A stretch of 64,000 nucleotides of DNA from Endozoicomonas sp. 8E (GCF_032883915.1 NZ_CP120717.1:1370501-1434500); one strand, 5' to 3'. Positions 8,899-19,106 are shown, counted from the stretch's first letter. Translations and numbers: made by a program. The notes: a model not told the origin generated them from the letters alone.

Positions 8899-10794
8899 AT
8901 TATTAAACACTCACTCTTTGCAGTACCGTTGTTTATGCTACTGGCGTTGTTAGTCGTCTGCCAGACCGAAGCGCTGACAAGACTTTATATTATCGAGCTT
9001 GGACAGGATGCAGCTTCTCCAAAACAGAACTCTACCATAAAACGTGAGCCGCCAGCATTGTCATGCAATCCATCAGATATTGCCGACACAAACGGCTATG
9101 CAGGACCAGCTTTACCACCTCATGAAAAACGACACAGATCTGACAGTTATGGGTTAAAAATGACCTTTGTTGAGTCGATTCCATGGCAGTTGCTTTACGC
9201 CGCTCACCTGCAGGTTGTTTACGAACTGATCCTGCCCTCCAGTCCCCCCGCTCGTGGTGCAACCTTTTATCCACAGCTACCTGTAGAAGCAATTCTTTTT
9301 GTCAGCTGGCTTTTGAAAAGCTATCTGAACACTAATTCAAAGTCGTTTAATTTGGTTCAACAGCAGGCGAGTCAGGATTATCCGTTTACGGCGATTACCG
9401 GGATGATTGGCTCCGGACACGAGCAGACACAATACTCGCCATCAGCATCATCTGGTCAGCAAGTATCGGTAGCCACCATCCCCCTTGCAGGCTATGTGAC
9501 TGATGTCTCTCATTCTGACTCTGGCAATGGTAACGGTGACCCTGAACAACCCCCTCACACTTTAGGTTTAAACTGTTTCGTCCTTCCCTGTAATGGCGTT
9601 TGTCAATTCAGACCATCATCAGATAACAGAGAGCCTGCCGAATGGTCGCAGTGTTCCGAATTGCATTCGACAGGCCAGACAGGAGCAACATACAGACAAA
9701 GCTCATGCCCACATTTAGCCAATAGGTGCTGCCATAGTTGCTTAAGCTATTTTGATCTTGTAGACGCTAAACATTCCCAAGAAAGCGTGCTTTACCAAAC
9801 ACTGGATGATGCTCCTGACATTCAGGACCTATTGAATTCTGATGTAGTATTTGGATCTCAGGCCCATGAGTTTGATTGCAACCCTATTGATGGGGACGCT
9901 TCAAGCTCGATGAACACAGGCAAAGCCTTAAGAGCTGGCGATAGCGGGTTATTCAATGATGATTTAACAATGCCAGGTGATTGGTTTTACATTGCTAATG
10001 ATTTGACAGCCAATAATGAGTTACCCGGTCGAGAGAGTCTTCTCGTAGATGACCCGATTTTCTTTACTCCTGCCGATTCGGAAAGACAACAAATAATCAC
10101 CGAGCCATCCCGATCAGGTCAGGGCCAACCACTCCTTTCCCGGACAGGCATAACAGAAGCCGCAGACCAAGGAGAAAAAAAACCTAACCTGGCAGTGCTC
10201 GCGGAAGGTCGCCAGCCGCAGCCATTGAGAACAGTTTGCAAGAATGCCAGAGGACTGTCGAATCGTAGAAGCAGACTTCACATCGAGCAACGAATCTGTG
10301 ACGTGATTGTGATCGGGGAAGATGGTCAGCAGCGACCATGCGGGAAAATCTGCAAGAATGCTCGAGTCCTGTCTTCTCACAAAAGCGGAAGGCACAGCGG
10401 GCAAAAAACCTGCGACCTGACAGTGCTTGGAGAGGATGGCCAGCAGCGGTCATGCGGAAAGGTCTTCAAGAATCTTCATGCTCTTTATGTTCACAAAAAC
10501 AATTTCCACATCCGACACAGAACTTGTGTGGTGGCTGTGGTCAGGGAGGATGGTCAGCGACGGATATGCGGGGTGAATTGCAAGACTGCTCGCGACCTGA
10601 CGGCTCACAAACAAAAAGAGCACAGCGGGCAACAAGCCTGTGATCTGACATTAGCCGGACTGAATCAGCAGCACCCATGCAAGGTAGTTAGCAAGAACGC
10701 TAAAGCCTTGACCGTGCACAAAAGAATGCATCGAAAACGCAAGCCTGTTGATCTCGACCAGGACAATGACAATCGTTCTCGAGAGGTAAAGTGA
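8899..10794 (+). CDS. Secreted C2H2-like zinc-finger repeat protein, family member 1
   Basis: Not a named gene. About 631 residues if begun at the ATT at 8899 (IIKHSLFAVPLFMLLALLVV, a convincing signal peptide with a basic start and hydrophobic core); the first standard start is the TTG at 8929, which would remove the basic part. The mature N-terminus carries the family block 'LYIIELGQDAASPKQN', a hydrophobic stretch 'IPWQLLYAAHLQVVYELIL', 'LNCFVLPCNGVCQF' and the knuckle 'SCPHLANRCCHSC'. After an acidic middle come one degenerate repeat without its first cysteine and four fingers of pattern C-x13-C-x12-H-x4-H (about 10280-10735). The last one lost the GK after its second cysteine and has an 11-residue knuckle. 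The tail is HRKRKPVDLDQ, a nuclear-localisation-like basic cluster. First of ten tandem paralogues; function unknown, host-directed effector inferred. Confidence 0.85.
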   Translation: MIKHSLFAVPLFMLLALLVVCQTEALTRLYIIELGQDAASPKQNSTIKREPPALSCNPSDIADTNGYAGPALPPHEKRHRSDSYGLKMTFVESIPWQLLYAAHLQVVYELILPSSPPARGATFYPQLPVEAILFVSWLLKSYLNTNSKSFNLVQQQASQDYPFTAITGMIGSGHEQTQYSPSASSGQQVSVATIPLAGYVTDVSHSDSGNGNGDPEQPPHTLGLNCFVLPCNGVCQFRPSSDNREPAEWSQCSELHSTGQTGATYRQSSCPHLANRCCHSCLSYFDLVDAKHSQESVLYQTLDDAPDIQDLLNSDVVFGSQAHEFDCNPIDGDASSSMNTGKALRAGDSGLFNDDLTMPGDWFYIANDLTANNELPGRESLLVDDPIFFTPADSERQQIITEPSRSGQGQPLLSRTGITEAADQGEKKPNLAVLAEGRQPQPLRTVCKNARGLSNRRSRLHIEQRICDVIVIGEDGQQRPCGKICKNARVLSSHKSGRHSGQKTCDLTVLGEDGQQRSCGKVFKNLHALYVHKNNFHIRHRTCVVAVVREDGQRRICGVNCKTARDLTAHKQKEHSGQQACDLTLAGLNQQHPCKVVSKNAKALTVHKRMHRKRKPVDLDQDNDNRSREVK

Positions 10795-10844
10795 ATAACT
10801 AATGATCAGGTCTGAAATCAATCCTTTCTGGAGGTTTTCTTGAT

Positions 10845-10881
10845 CTATCCTTCCTCCCTGTAAGAGAGAACGCAAGGATAG
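10845..10881 (+). promoter_or_regulatory. Conserved leader hairpin 2 of zinc-finger family
   Basis: CTATCCTT (10845-10852) pairs perfectly with AAGGATAG (10874-10881) across a 21-nt loop. Shine-Dalgarno in the second arm, followed by GA and ATT ATT AAA CAC. Confidence 0.6.
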
Positions 10882-10882
10882 A

Positions 10883-12649
10883 ATTATTAAACACTCAATC
10901 TATGCCGCAATGCTGTTGCTGCTACTCTCGTTTTCTGTTGTCTGTCAGGCCGAAGCGGTGACAAGACGTTTTATTTTCGAGCTTGGGCAGGATACAGCTT
11001 CACTAAAACAGGACTTTTCAATAAAACATGATCGGCCTGAATTGCCGGTCAACCCGTCAGATATTGCTGTTACCAATGGCTACGCAGAATCCGATTCGCC
11101 GCCCGATGACAAACGACATAGATCTTACAGTTACAGAGTAAAAACCACCTTCGTCGAGTCGATTTCGTGGCAGTTGCTTTATGCCGCTGACTTGCTGGTC
11201 GCTTATGAATTGATCCTGACTACCAAAGGTGTCCCCCTTTATTCATGGCTACCTTTAGAAGCGTTCATCGTTATCGGTTGGCTTATAAAAAGTTATTGGA
11301 ACCCCGATTCACTGCTCTTAAATCCAATTGAACAACAAGAAGTGCGTCCGGATCATCCATTCAGGACCATCACCATGATGTTTGGCACCGGACAAAACCC
11401 GGAAAAATACCCGCCATCAGAATCATCCAGCCAGCCAGCGACTCAGGCAAACGTCCATCTTACAGGCTATTTCACCAGCCTCTTGTATTCTGACTCTGGC
11501 GGCGGTAACGGTGGCCCTCAAGAACATTCACATACTTTAGGTTTAAATTGTTTCGTCCACCCGTGTCGTGGCGTTTGTAGATACCAACTCTCATCTGATA
11601 GCAGGGAGTTCGCTGAATCGCCGCTGAATTCGATGGAACATTCGGCAGGCAGCACAGGGCGACTCAGTGATGATGTGCCAATGCCGAGTTATTTTCCTGT
11701 CAACAGTAATGACTGGTTTATAGCCAGTGTTTTACTCAATCTGGGTGGTCATTGTCTTCAGGAAGAACGCCGGATTTCATCTACGCAAAGCCATTTTACA
11801 CCCCCAATGGAGACTTCAGAAACACAACAAACAACAGGATCATCCCAATCAGGTCAATATCCACTCCGTATTTCCAGGACAGGCAGGTTAAAAACTGCAG
11901 ATCAAAGTAGTCGCCGAGCTTGTGAAGTTATCATAGTCGGAGAGGATGGCAGACAGAGGCCATGCAAGAAGGTCTGCAAGAATGCCAGAGCCCTGTCTAG
12001 TCACAAAACCAGCTATCACTCTGGCCAACAGACCTGTAAAGAGACCCTGGTTGCGGAGGATGGTCAGCGACGGCCTTGCAGGAAGATTTGCAAGCATGCT
12101 CAAGCCCTGTTGGTTCATAAAAAAAGAGAGCACAGTGTTCAACAAATCTGTAAAGTTAAAGTGGTCGCAGAAGATCGCCAGCAACGACCATGCGGGAAGG
12201 TCTGCAAGAATACTGCAGCCCTGTCGATTCATAAAAGCAATTATCACACCGGGCAAAAAACCTGTGACGTGCCCGTGGTTGCAAAGGATGGTCAGCAGAG
12301 GCTGTGTGGAAAAGTCTGCCAGCATGCTCAGGCCCTGTCGACTCACAAAAAAAAAGACCACAGTGGGCAAAGAACCTGTGTCGTGACAGTGGCCGGTGAG
12401 GATGGTCAGCAACGGCCGTGCGGTAAGGTCTGCAAGAATACTCTTGCCCTGTCGCTACACAAAAGACGCGACCACAGCGAGCCAAAAACCTGCGACGTAC
12501 CGGTCGTCGGATGGGATGGCCAGCAGCGGCGATGCGGGAAGGTGTTCGAGAATGCTCATACCCTTTCGGTACACAAAGTATTACATCGAAAACGCAAACC
12601 TGTTGATGTGAACCAATACGATGACTCAGTCCCCAAGAAGGTCAACTGA
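10883..12649 (+). CDS. Secreted C2H2-like zinc-finger repeat protein, family member 2
   Basis: About 588 residues from the ATT at 10883 (IIKHSIYAAMLLLLLSFSVVCQAEA); an in-frame ATG lies at 10910 but would leave a signal peptide without its basic start. Family block 'RRFIFELGQDTASLKQDFSI', hydrophobic segments 'ISWQLLYAADLLVAYELIL' and 'LEAFIVIGWLIKSYW', and 'LNCFVHPCRGVCRY'. It belongs to the short subgroup (with members 3 and 4) that lacks the SCPHLANGHC-type knuckle. Six fingers (about 11920-12580) all keep C, C, H, H; linkers read SGQQTC, TGQKTC, SGQRTC and similar. The final finger has H-x3-H and runs into HRKRKPVDVNQ. The next gene's leader begins about 105 bp downstream. Confidence 0.85.
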   Translation: MIKHSIYAAMLLLLLSFSVVCQAEAVTRRFIFELGQDTASLKQDFSIKHDRPELPVNPSDIAVTNGYAESDSPPDDKRHRSYSYRVKTTFVESISWQLLYAADLLVAYELILTTKGVPLYSWLPLEAFIVIGWLIKSYWNPDSLLLNPIEQQEVRPDHPFRTITMMFGTGQNPEKYPPSESSSQPATQANVHLTGYFTSLLYSDSGGGNGGPQEHSHTLGLNCFVHPCRGVCRYQLSSDSREFAESPLNSMEHSAGSTGRLSDDVPMPSYFPVNSNDWFIASVLLNLGGHCLQEERRISSTQSHFTPPMETSETQQTTGSSQSGQYPLRISRTGRLKTADQSSRRACEVIIVGEDGRQRPCKKVCKNARALSSHKTSYHSGQQTCKETLVAEDGQRRPCRKICKHAQALLVHKKREHSVQQICKVKVVAEDRQQRPCGKVCKNTAALSIHKSNYHTGQKTCDVPVVAKDGQQRLCGKVCQHAQALSTHKKKDHSGQRTCVVTVAGEDGQQRPCGKVCKNTLALSLHKRRDHSEPKTCDVPVVGWDGQQRRCGKVFENAHTLSVHKVLHRKRKPVDVNQYDDSVPKKVN

Positions 12650-12753
12650 ATAAGTAACGACCTGACTTAACATCATTTCATGAAGTTTTGTCGGTATAAC
12701 CTGAGGTTTTATACAGGAGTTATTTGACAGAAAAATACACTTATTTTCTTGAT

Positions 12754-12790
12754 CTATCCTTCCTCTCCGTATATCAGAACTCAAGGATGG
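12754..12790 (+). promoter_or_regulatory. Conserved leader hairpin 3 of zinc-finger family
   Basis: CTATCCTT (12754-12761) with AAGGATGG (12783-12790); one pair becomes a G-U wobble, so pairing is kept. 21-nt loop. Confidence 0.55.
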
Positions 12791-12791
12791 A

Positions 12792-14483
12792 ATCATTAAA
12801 CATTCATTCTTTGCAGCACCCCTGTCACTGCTATTTTTGTTGTCTGTCGTCTGTCAGGCCGAAGTGTTGACAAGATACTTTATTGTCGAGCTTGAACAGG
12901 ATGCAGTTTCTCCAAAACATAACTTTTCTATAAAGCCTGAGCTGTGTACATTACCGGGGGGCTCGTCAGACACTGTCGAGATTAACGATTATGCAGGATC
13001 AGATTCGCCACCTGATAACAAAAGACAGAGAGCTTGCAGTCGGGAGGGAAAAATGCCCCTTATTGGGTCAATTTCATGGCAATTGTTCTACGTTACTTCC
13101 CTGTTAGTTGCTTACGACCTGATCCTGAGCAACAAAAGTGCCCCTCTGAGTTCCAAGCCCTATTCATGGTTACCTGTAGACACGGTTGTTGCTGTCAGCC
13201 GGCTTTTAAAAAACTATTGGAACCGCTATTCACTGCTGTTCAGGCCGATGGAACAGCAAGAGGCGGCATTTGTCCTAATGGGACAGTGGGATAAGCCGTT
13301 TGCCACCATTAGTGCGACGTTTGGCTCTGGACATAACCCTTCACAATGTCAGTCATCAGAATCATCAGGCCAACAAGCCCCGCAAACACACAGCTACCCT
13401 AAAAGCTATTTCAACAGCCTCCCGTATTCTGATTCCGGCGATGGTAACGGATACCCGCAACAATACCAACACACGTTGAGTCTGAATTGTTTCGTCCATC
13501 CCTGTCATGGCGTTTGTCGATTGCGACCGTCATCCGATAGCAAAGCGCCTGCTGAATCGCCGCTGAATTCCGAAGCACATTCGACAGACCACACAGGGCC
13601 AATGAGTCATGATTTGTCAAACTCCCGGTATTTGCCCGCTAACTCCAATGATTGGGTCATAGTCAATGGGTTACTTAACTTGCGTGGCAATGGTCTTCAC
13701 GAAGATACGGAAGTTTCCTGTAGGTTCAGCCATTCCACAACCCCAATGGTGATTTCAGAAACACAACCAGCAACCGGATCAGTTCATTTGGGCCAGGACC
13801 CACCTCGTCTTTCCCAAACAGGCACAGTAAAGGCAGCGGAGCAAAGCGGGCAACGAACCTGTGACCAGACAGTGGCTGGGGAGGATGACCAGCAACGGCC
13901 ATGCGGGATAGTCTGCAAAAGTGCTAAGGCCTTGATGACTCACGAACGCAACTATCATAGCGGGCAAAAAAGCTGTGACGTGACCGTAGTCGGAAGAGAT
14001 GGGCAGTGGGTGCGATGTGGGATAGTCTTTAAAAATGCTAAAGCCCTGTCGTCTCATAAAGGCAACTATCACTCAGGGCAAAAAAACTGCAACGTGATCA
14101 TAGTCCAGGAAGATGGCCAATACCGGCCATGCGGGACAGTCTGCAAAAATGCTAAATCTCTGTCGGTTCACAAAAGAAGATACCACACCGGGCAAAAAAC
14201 CTGTCAGGTAACAAAGGTCGGGAAGGATGGCCAGTCGCAACCATGTGGGAAGGTCTGCAAGAATGCTGAAGCCCTATCGGATCACAAAAGAAGATACCAC
14301 TCCGGGCCGCAAACCTGTGAAGAAACTGTGGTCGAAAAAGATGGTCAGCTGCATCCATGCGGGAAGTTCTGCAAGAATGCCAGAGTCCTGTTGTATCACA
14401 AAAAAGCACATCGAAAACGCAAGCCTGTTGATGCGGAGCAGGACAATGACCTCAGGCCTGAAGAAAGTAAAGTGAATAAGTAA
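12792..14483 (+). CDS. Secreted C2H2-like zinc-finger repeat protein, family member 3
   Basis: About 563 residues if started at the homologous codon, here ATC (12792) followed by the invariant ATT; the first TTG is at 12837 inside the signal peptide. Family N-terminal block ('RYFIVELEQDAVSPKHNFSI', 'ISWQLFYVTSLLVAYDLIL', 'LNCFVHPCHGVCRL'). Like members 2 and 4 it lacks the second Cys knuckle. Five intact fingers (about 13855-14410), including one where the hydrophobic core position is F rather than C ('CGIVFKNAKALSSH'). The last finger ends H-x3-H and is followed by HRKRKPVDAEQDND. Neighbours on both sides are paralogues in the same direction. Confidence 0.85.
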   Translation: MIKHSFFAAPLSLLFLLSVVCQAEVLTRYFIVELEQDAVSPKHNFSIKPELCTLPGGSSDTVEINDYAGSDSPPDNKRQRACSREGKMPLIGSISWQLFYVTSLLVAYDLILSNKSAPLSSKPYSWLPVDTVVAVSRLLKNYWNRYSLLFRPMEQQEAAFVLMGQWDKPFATISATFGSGHNPSQCQSSESSGQQAPQTHSYPKSYFNSLPYSDSGDGNGYPQQYQHTLSLNCFVHPCHGVCRLRPSSDSKAPAESPLNSEAHSTDHTGPMSHDLSNSRYLPANSNDWVIVNGLLNLRGNGLHEDTEVSCRFSHSTTPMVISETQPATGSVHLGQDPPRLSQTGTVKAAEQSGQRTCDQTVAGEDDQQRPCGIVCKSAKALMTHERNYHSGQKSCDVTVVGRDGQWVRCGIVFKNAKALSSHKGNYHSGQKNCNVIIVQEDGQYRPCGTVCKNAKSLSVHKRRYHTGQKTCQVTKVGKDGQSQPCGKVCKNAEALSDHKRRYHSGPQTCEETVVEKDGQLHPCGKFCKNARVLLYHKKAHRKRKPVDAEQDNDLRPEESKVNK

Positions 14484-14585
14484 TGATCGGGTCTGACACC
14501 ATTATCTTCCATGAGGTTTTGCCTGGTGCAACCTTAGTTTTTAAACTGAAGGTTTTTGACGTTAAAGCAAACTTAATTTCTTGAT

Positions 14586-14622
14586 CTATCCTTCTCCTCT
14601 TTAAGTCAGAATGCAATAATAG
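14586..14622 (+). promoter_or_regulatory. Leader 4 of zinc-finger family, decayed stem
   Basis: CTATCCTT (14586-14593) is kept, but the partner reads AATAATAG (14615-14622) instead of AAGGATAG. Two stem pairs and the Shine-Dalgarno GG are lost, although the 37-nt spacing is kept. Confidence 0.45.
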
Positions 14623-14623
14623 A

Positions 14624-16546
14624 ATTATTAAACACTCATACTTTGCGTTACCGCTATGGCTGCTTCTGTCGTTTTCTGTCATCTGTCAGGCCGAAGTGCA
14701 GACAAGACGTTTTATTGTAGAGTTTAAACAGAATGCAAGCTTTCCAAAACAAAGCTTTTCTATAAAGCCTGGTCTGCTCTCACAGTCGGTCAACCCGTCA
14801 GATATTTCTGATACAAACGGCTGCACAGGCTCAGATTCACCGCCCGATGAAAAACGACACAAGTTGGTCAGTTACGAGCTTAAAAAGGATCTTGTTGAGC
14901 TGATTTCATGGCAGTTACTTTATGCCACTCAACTGCTTGTTGCTTACGAACTGATCCTGAACACCAATCACGCTCCTGTATGCAGCAAACGTTATTCATG
15001 GCTACCTGTAAGAGTGGTTGTTGCTGTCGGTTGGCTTGTAAGAAGCTATTGGAACCCTGATTCATCGCTGTTTAACCCGATTGAACAGCATGAGGCGACA
15101 TCTATGCTGACACAGGGGGATATCCCGTTTGTAACCGTCACTGCGGTGTTTGGCTCCGGGCATAATCAGCAACAATATTCGCCATCAGCTTCACATGGCC
15201 AACAAAGCCCGGGAACAACCACCTGCCCCGCAAGCTCTTTCACCAGCTTCCTGTATTCCGAGTTTGGTGACGGTAACAGAGAACCTCAAGAACACCTGCA
15301 TACTTTCGGTTTAAATTGTTTCGTACATCCCTGCCAGGGTTTTTGCAGACTTCGATCATCATCCGATAGCAGAAGGCCTGCTGAATGGTTGCTGAATACC
15401 GTTGAACTTTCGACAGGCCAGACAGGAGAAGCAAATACAGATTATAACGGGCCACCCAATGGTGATCTGCCAATCCCCCGTCGTTGGCCTGCTAACGCTG
15501 ATGACCTGATCATAATTAGTGGGCTACTTAATCTGGGGCGTCAAAGTCTTCACGAAAAAAACGGGATGCCCTCTACTCTGAACCATTTCAGACCTCCGAT
15601 GGAGGCTTCGGAAACACAACAAACAAAAACAGAATCATCTCAATGGGTTCAGGGCCCACGTTGTCTTTCACAGGCAGTTAGAATACAAACGAAAGACCAG
15701 AGCGACCAGGAAACCTGTGATGTGACCATGGTCAGGGAGGATGGCCAACCGCGGCTACGGGGTAAGACCCGCAAGAATGCTCAAGCCCTGTCATATCACA
15801 AAAGAAAAGACGACATGGGACAAAAAATTTGCGAAGTGAGTGTCATTGGCGAGGATAACCAGTCGCGACCATGCGGAATGGTCTGCAAGAATCGTCAAGC
15901 TCTCTGTTATCACAGAATAAGAGATCACTCTGGCAAACAAACCTGTGACGCAGCTATGGTCGGAGAGGATGGCCAGCTGCGGACATGCGGGACAGTCTGC
16001 AACAATCGTATAGCCCTGTCGGAACACAGAAGAAGAAGCCATAGCGGGCAACGAACCTGTGAGGTTACCGTGGTTGGGGAGGATGGTCAGCCGCGGCCAT
16101 GCGGGATGGTCTACAGGAATGTTCTGGCCCTGTCGGCTCATAAAAGCGGATACCACAGAGGCCAGTCAATCTGTAACCTGGCAGTGGTTGGGGAGGATGG
16201 TCAACCGCGGCCATGCGGGAAGACCTGCAAGAATGCTAAAGCTCTGTCGAATCATAAAAGCATCTTCCATGGCCGGCAACAAACTTGCAAAGTGTCTGTG
16301 ATCGGGGAGAGTGGTCAACCGCGACCGTGCGGGAAGGACTTCAAGAGTGTTCAAGTACTGTCGCATCACAAAAGATTAAGTCACAGCGGACAGCAAGCCT
16401 GCACCGTGACCCTGTTCACAGAGGGTGGCCAGCAACGGCCATGTGGGAAGGTCTTCAAGAATGCCAGAGCCTTGTTGAATCACAACAGAATACATCGAAA
16501 ACGCAAGCTTGTTGATGTGGACCAAAGCGGTGACTTCAGTCCTTGA
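14624..16546 (+). CDS. Secreted C2H2-like zinc-finger repeat protein, family member 4
   Basis: About 640 residues from the ATT at 14624 (IIKHSYFALPLWLLLSFSVICQAEV); the first standard start is a GTG at 14696, after the signal peptide, which cannot be right if the protein is exported. Family block 'RRFIVEFKQNASFPKQSFSI', 'ISWQLLYATQLLVAYELIL', 'LNCFVHPCQGFCRL'. Seven repeats (about 15710-16500). The first is damaged: its second Cys is R (LRGKTRKN) and its last His is D. The other six are intact. Tail HRKRKLVDVDQSGDFSP. Because its leader has lost the Shine-Dalgarno core, this copy may be poorly translated. Confidence 0.83.
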   Translation: MIKHSYFALPLWLLLSFSVICQAEVQTRRFIVEFKQNASFPKQSFSIKPGLLSQSVNPSDISDTNGCTGSDSPPDEKRHKLVSYELKKDLVELISWQLLYATQLLVAYELILNTNHAPVCSKRYSWLPVRVVVAVGWLVRSYWNPDSSLFNPIEQHEATSMLTQGDIPFVTVTAVFGSGHNQQQYSPSASHGQQSPGTTTCPASSFTSFLYSEFGDGNREPQEHLHTFGLNCFVHPCQGFCRLRSSSDSRRPAEWLLNTVELSTGQTGEANTDYNGPPNGDLPIPRRWPANADDLIIISGLLNLGRQSLHEKNGMPSTLNHFRPPMEASETQQTKTESSQWVQGPRCLSQAVRIQTKDQSDQETCDVTMVREDGQPRLRGKTRKNAQALSYHKRKDDMGQKICEVSVIGEDNQSRPCGMVCKNRQALCYHRIRDHSGKQTCDAAMVGEDGQLRTCGTVCNNRIALSEHRRRSHSGQRTCEVTVVGEDGQPRPCGMVYRNVLALSAHKSGYHRGQSICNLAVVGEDGQPRPCGKTCKNAKALSNHKSIFHGRQQTCKVSVIGESGQPRPCGKDFKSVQVLSHHKRLSHSGQQACTVTLFTEGGQQRPCGKVFKNARALLNHNRIHRKRKLVDVDQSGDFSP

Positions 16547-16580
16547 TTTGATACTCGCTCTTTCATAAGGTTTTCTTGAT

Positions 16581-16621
16581 CTATCCTTCCTTTCTGTCTG
16601 TCGAACAGAATGCAAGGATGG
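16581..16621 (+). promoter_or_regulatory. Conserved leader hairpin 5 of zinc-finger family
   Basis: CTATCCTT (16581-16588) with AAGGATGG (16614-16621), one G-U pair. The loop is 25 nt, 4 longer than in the other nine, and itself contains CTGT/ACAG that could pair. Confidence 0.55.
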
Positions 16622-16622
16622 A

Positions 16623-19106
16623 ATTATTAAACACTCATTCTTTGCTGCATCGCTGTCGCTGCTACTTTCGTTTTCTGGTGTCTGCCAGACCGAAGCGTTG
16701 ACAAGACCTTTTATTGTCGAGCCTGAAGAGGATGCAGATTCTCCAAAACAGAACGTTTCGAAAAAACGCGATATGCATACATTGCCCGGCAACTCGTCTG
16801 GCATTGCCGCTACCATAGGCTACGCAGGATCCGATTCTCCGCCTGATGGCAAAAGGCACAAACCTGACGGTTACGGAGTAAAAACGAACATCATTGCATT
16901 GTTTTCATGGCAGCTGCTTCACGCCTCTGACCTTCCTGTTGCTTACGAAATGATTCTGACCACCAGAGACGCTCCTCTGAGCTACGACCTCCACTCTTGG
17001 CTACGTTTAGGATGGGTTATTGCAGTCGGTTGGCTTTTAAACAGCTATTGGTATCCAGACTTACCTCTGTCTAACCCGATTGAACAACAGGCGAGCCAGG
17101 AACTACCGATTGCGATCATCACTATGGTGTTTGGCTCCGGACATAACCCACCAAAATACCCGCTGTCTAAATCATATGGCCAGCAAACTTCACAAGCTAC
17201 CACCCAACGTTCGGGCTCTCTATACAACTTTCTGAATTCTGGCTCTGGCGAGGGTCACCGGGGCCCTCATCGACGGCTGCATACTTTGAGCTTAAATTGT
17301 TTCTTCTATCCCTGTCATGGCGTTTGTCGATTCAGACCCACAAGCAATAGCGAAGCACCTGCTGAATGGCTGCTGAACTCCTCAGAAAACTCATGCCCCC
17401 ATTTGGCCAATGGACGCTGCATAAGTTGTACGGGTCGGTTTGAGCCCGTACACCCTGAATACTCCCGAGAAGGCTCGCTTTTAAAAAAATTGAATGATCT
17501 TTCCGGGACTCAACGCCTTTTCGATTCTGGCCAGTTCTTTCAGCCACAGGCAGATGACATTGATGGCAGCTCTTTAGGGGGCGCCCTGAACGGGGTCGCC
17601 TCAGATGATTTTGACTTAGACGAATTTGACTCAGACGGAGCCACTCCGAGCATAATGAGTGCAGTGACCGCCAATAAAGATGATGCTACCGCGCCACTCA
17701 ATGATGATGTAACAATGTTCGACAATTTTACTTTCACCATTGCTGATTTTGAGGGCATTAATGGGGCACTCGATCCAAACAGTCCTCCCGAAGAAGGCGA
17801 AATTTCTTTTCCCCTTACCCAGACAAATACAGTACAAGTCCCGGTAGCACCTGAGAATGTTATATTCAGAGCCACACATTGCCAGCAGGCTGAGTCGGAT
17901 CACAAAAGTAACGACCACAACAGGCAAGAAATCTGTTGCGAAATGGTGGTCAGGCAGAACGGTCGGCAGAAGGTATGTGGGAAGACCTGCAATGATGTCC
18001 AAGCCCTGTTGGATCACAAAAAAGAAGCCCATCGCGGGGAAAAAATCTGTAATGAAATGTTGGTCGGGGTGGGTGGCCAGCGACAGGCATGCGGAAAAGT
18101 TTACAAGGATTCCAGAGCCATGTCCGAGCACAAAAGGAGGAGCCACAGTAAGCAAAAAACCTGTGAAGTAGATGTGTTCGCGGAGGATGGTCAACTGCGA
18201 CCATGTGGAATGGTCTGCAAGAGTGCCAAAGCCCTGTCGGATCACAAAGGAAGAGAGCACGGAAAGCATCAAACCTGTGACGAAACCACAACAGGGGTGG
18301 ACGGCGAGCTGCTGCGATGCGGGACGGTCTGCAAGAATCCTCGTGCCCTATCGGATCACAAGAGAAGAAAACACACCGGGCAACAAAGGTGTGACGAAAC
18401 GGTGGTCACAGACGATGGCTTGCAGCGACCATGCGGGAAAGTCTCCAAGAATGTCCAAGCCCTGATGGAGCACAAAAGAAACAACCACAGCGGACAACAA
18501 ACCTGTGACGTAAGTGTGATCCGGGAGGGGGGACACAGGGTACTATGCGGAAGGGTCTGTCGGAATATTCTCACTCTGAAAAGTCACAAAAAAATTGCCC
18601 ACACAGGCCAACGAACCTGTGACAAAACAGTGATAACAGAGGATGGTCAACAGCATCCATGTGGTAAGGTCTGCAGCAATGCTTTGGCCCTGTCAACTCA
18701 CAAAAGCAACTACCACACCGGGCAAAAGACCTGCGGCCATCCCGTGCTCGGAAATGATGGTCAGTTGCAGCCATGCGGGAAAGTCTGCAGGAATGCCCGA
18801 AGCCTGTCGGAACATAAAAGAAAGGATCACACCGGGCAAAAAATCTGTGACGCAATCATGGTTGGGAAAGATGGCCAGCGACGGCTATGTGGGCGAGTCT
18901 TTGAGAATACTCAAAATCTGTCACAACACAAAATCAGATCCCATACCAGTGAAAAAATCTGTGACGTGATCGTGGTCGGGGATTCTGGCCAGCAGCGGCC
19001 ATGTGGGAAGGTCTGTATGAATACAGGAGTTCTTTATAATCACAAAAGAAATCATCGAAAACTCAAGCCTGTTAATCTGGGCCTGAACGGAGACCTCAGT
19101 CCCTGA
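16623..19106 (+). CDS. Secreted C2H2-like zinc-finger repeat protein, family member 5
   Basis: About 827 residues from the ATT at 16623 (IIKHSFFAASLSLLLSFSGVCQTEA); the only standard start, the TTG at 16698, lies after the signal peptide. N-terminal block as in the family, 'LNCFFYPCHGVCRF' and the knuckle 'SCPHLANGRCISC'. The central linker is strongly acidic ('DDFDLDEFDSDG'). Ten intact fingers (about 17930-19060), more diverged than those of neighbours. The basic tail is HRKLKPVNLGL, with one basic residue lost. Just downstream lies the transposon sandwich 19127-20506. Confidence 0.85.
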   Translation: MIKHSFFAASLSLLLSFSGVCQTEALTRPFIVEPEEDADSPKQNVSKKRDMHTLPGNSSGIAATIGYAGSDSPPDGKRHKPDGYGVKTNIIALFSWQLLHASDLPVAYEMILTTRDAPLSYDLHSWLRLGWVIAVGWLLNSYWYPDLPLSNPIEQQASQELPIAIITMVFGSGHNPPKYPLSKSYGQQTSQATTQRSGSLYNFLNSGSGEGHRGPHRRLHTLSLNCFFYPCHGVCRFRPTSNSEAPAEWLLNSSENSCPHLANGRCISCTGRFEPVHPEYSREGSLLKKLNDLSGTQRLFDSGQFFQPQADDIDGSSLGGALNGVASDDFDLDEFDSDGATPSIMSAVTANKDDATAPLNDDVTMFDNFTFTIADFEGINGALDPNSPPEEGEISFPLTQTNTVQVPVAPENVIFRATHCQQAESDHKSNDHNRQEICCEMVVRQNGRQKVCGKTCNDVQALLDHKKEAHRGEKICNEMLVGVGGQRQACGKVYKDSRAMSEHKRRSHSKQKTCEVDVFAEDGQLRPCGMVCKSAKALSDHKGREHGKHQTCDETTTGVDGELLRCGTVCKNPRALSDHKRRKHTGQQRCDETVVTDDGLQRPCGKVSKNVQALMEHKRNNHSGQQTCDVSVIREGGHRVLCGRVCRNILTLKSHKKIAHTGQRTCDKTVITEDGQQHPCGKVCSNALALSTHKSNYHTGQKTCGHPVLGNDGQLQPCGKVCRNARSLSEHKRKDHTGQKICDAIMVGKDGQRRLCGRVFENTQNLSQHKIRSHTSEKICDVIVVGDSGQQRPCGKVCMNTGVLYNHKRNHRKLKPVNLGLNGDLSP

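Noticed and set aside
16618-16701. Out-of-frame ATG start (AAGG-ATG-GAA) in leaders 3, 5 and 10
   Set aside because: Gives only a 27-codon shadow frame ending within the signal-peptide region, and the other family members have ATA there. Not conserved.
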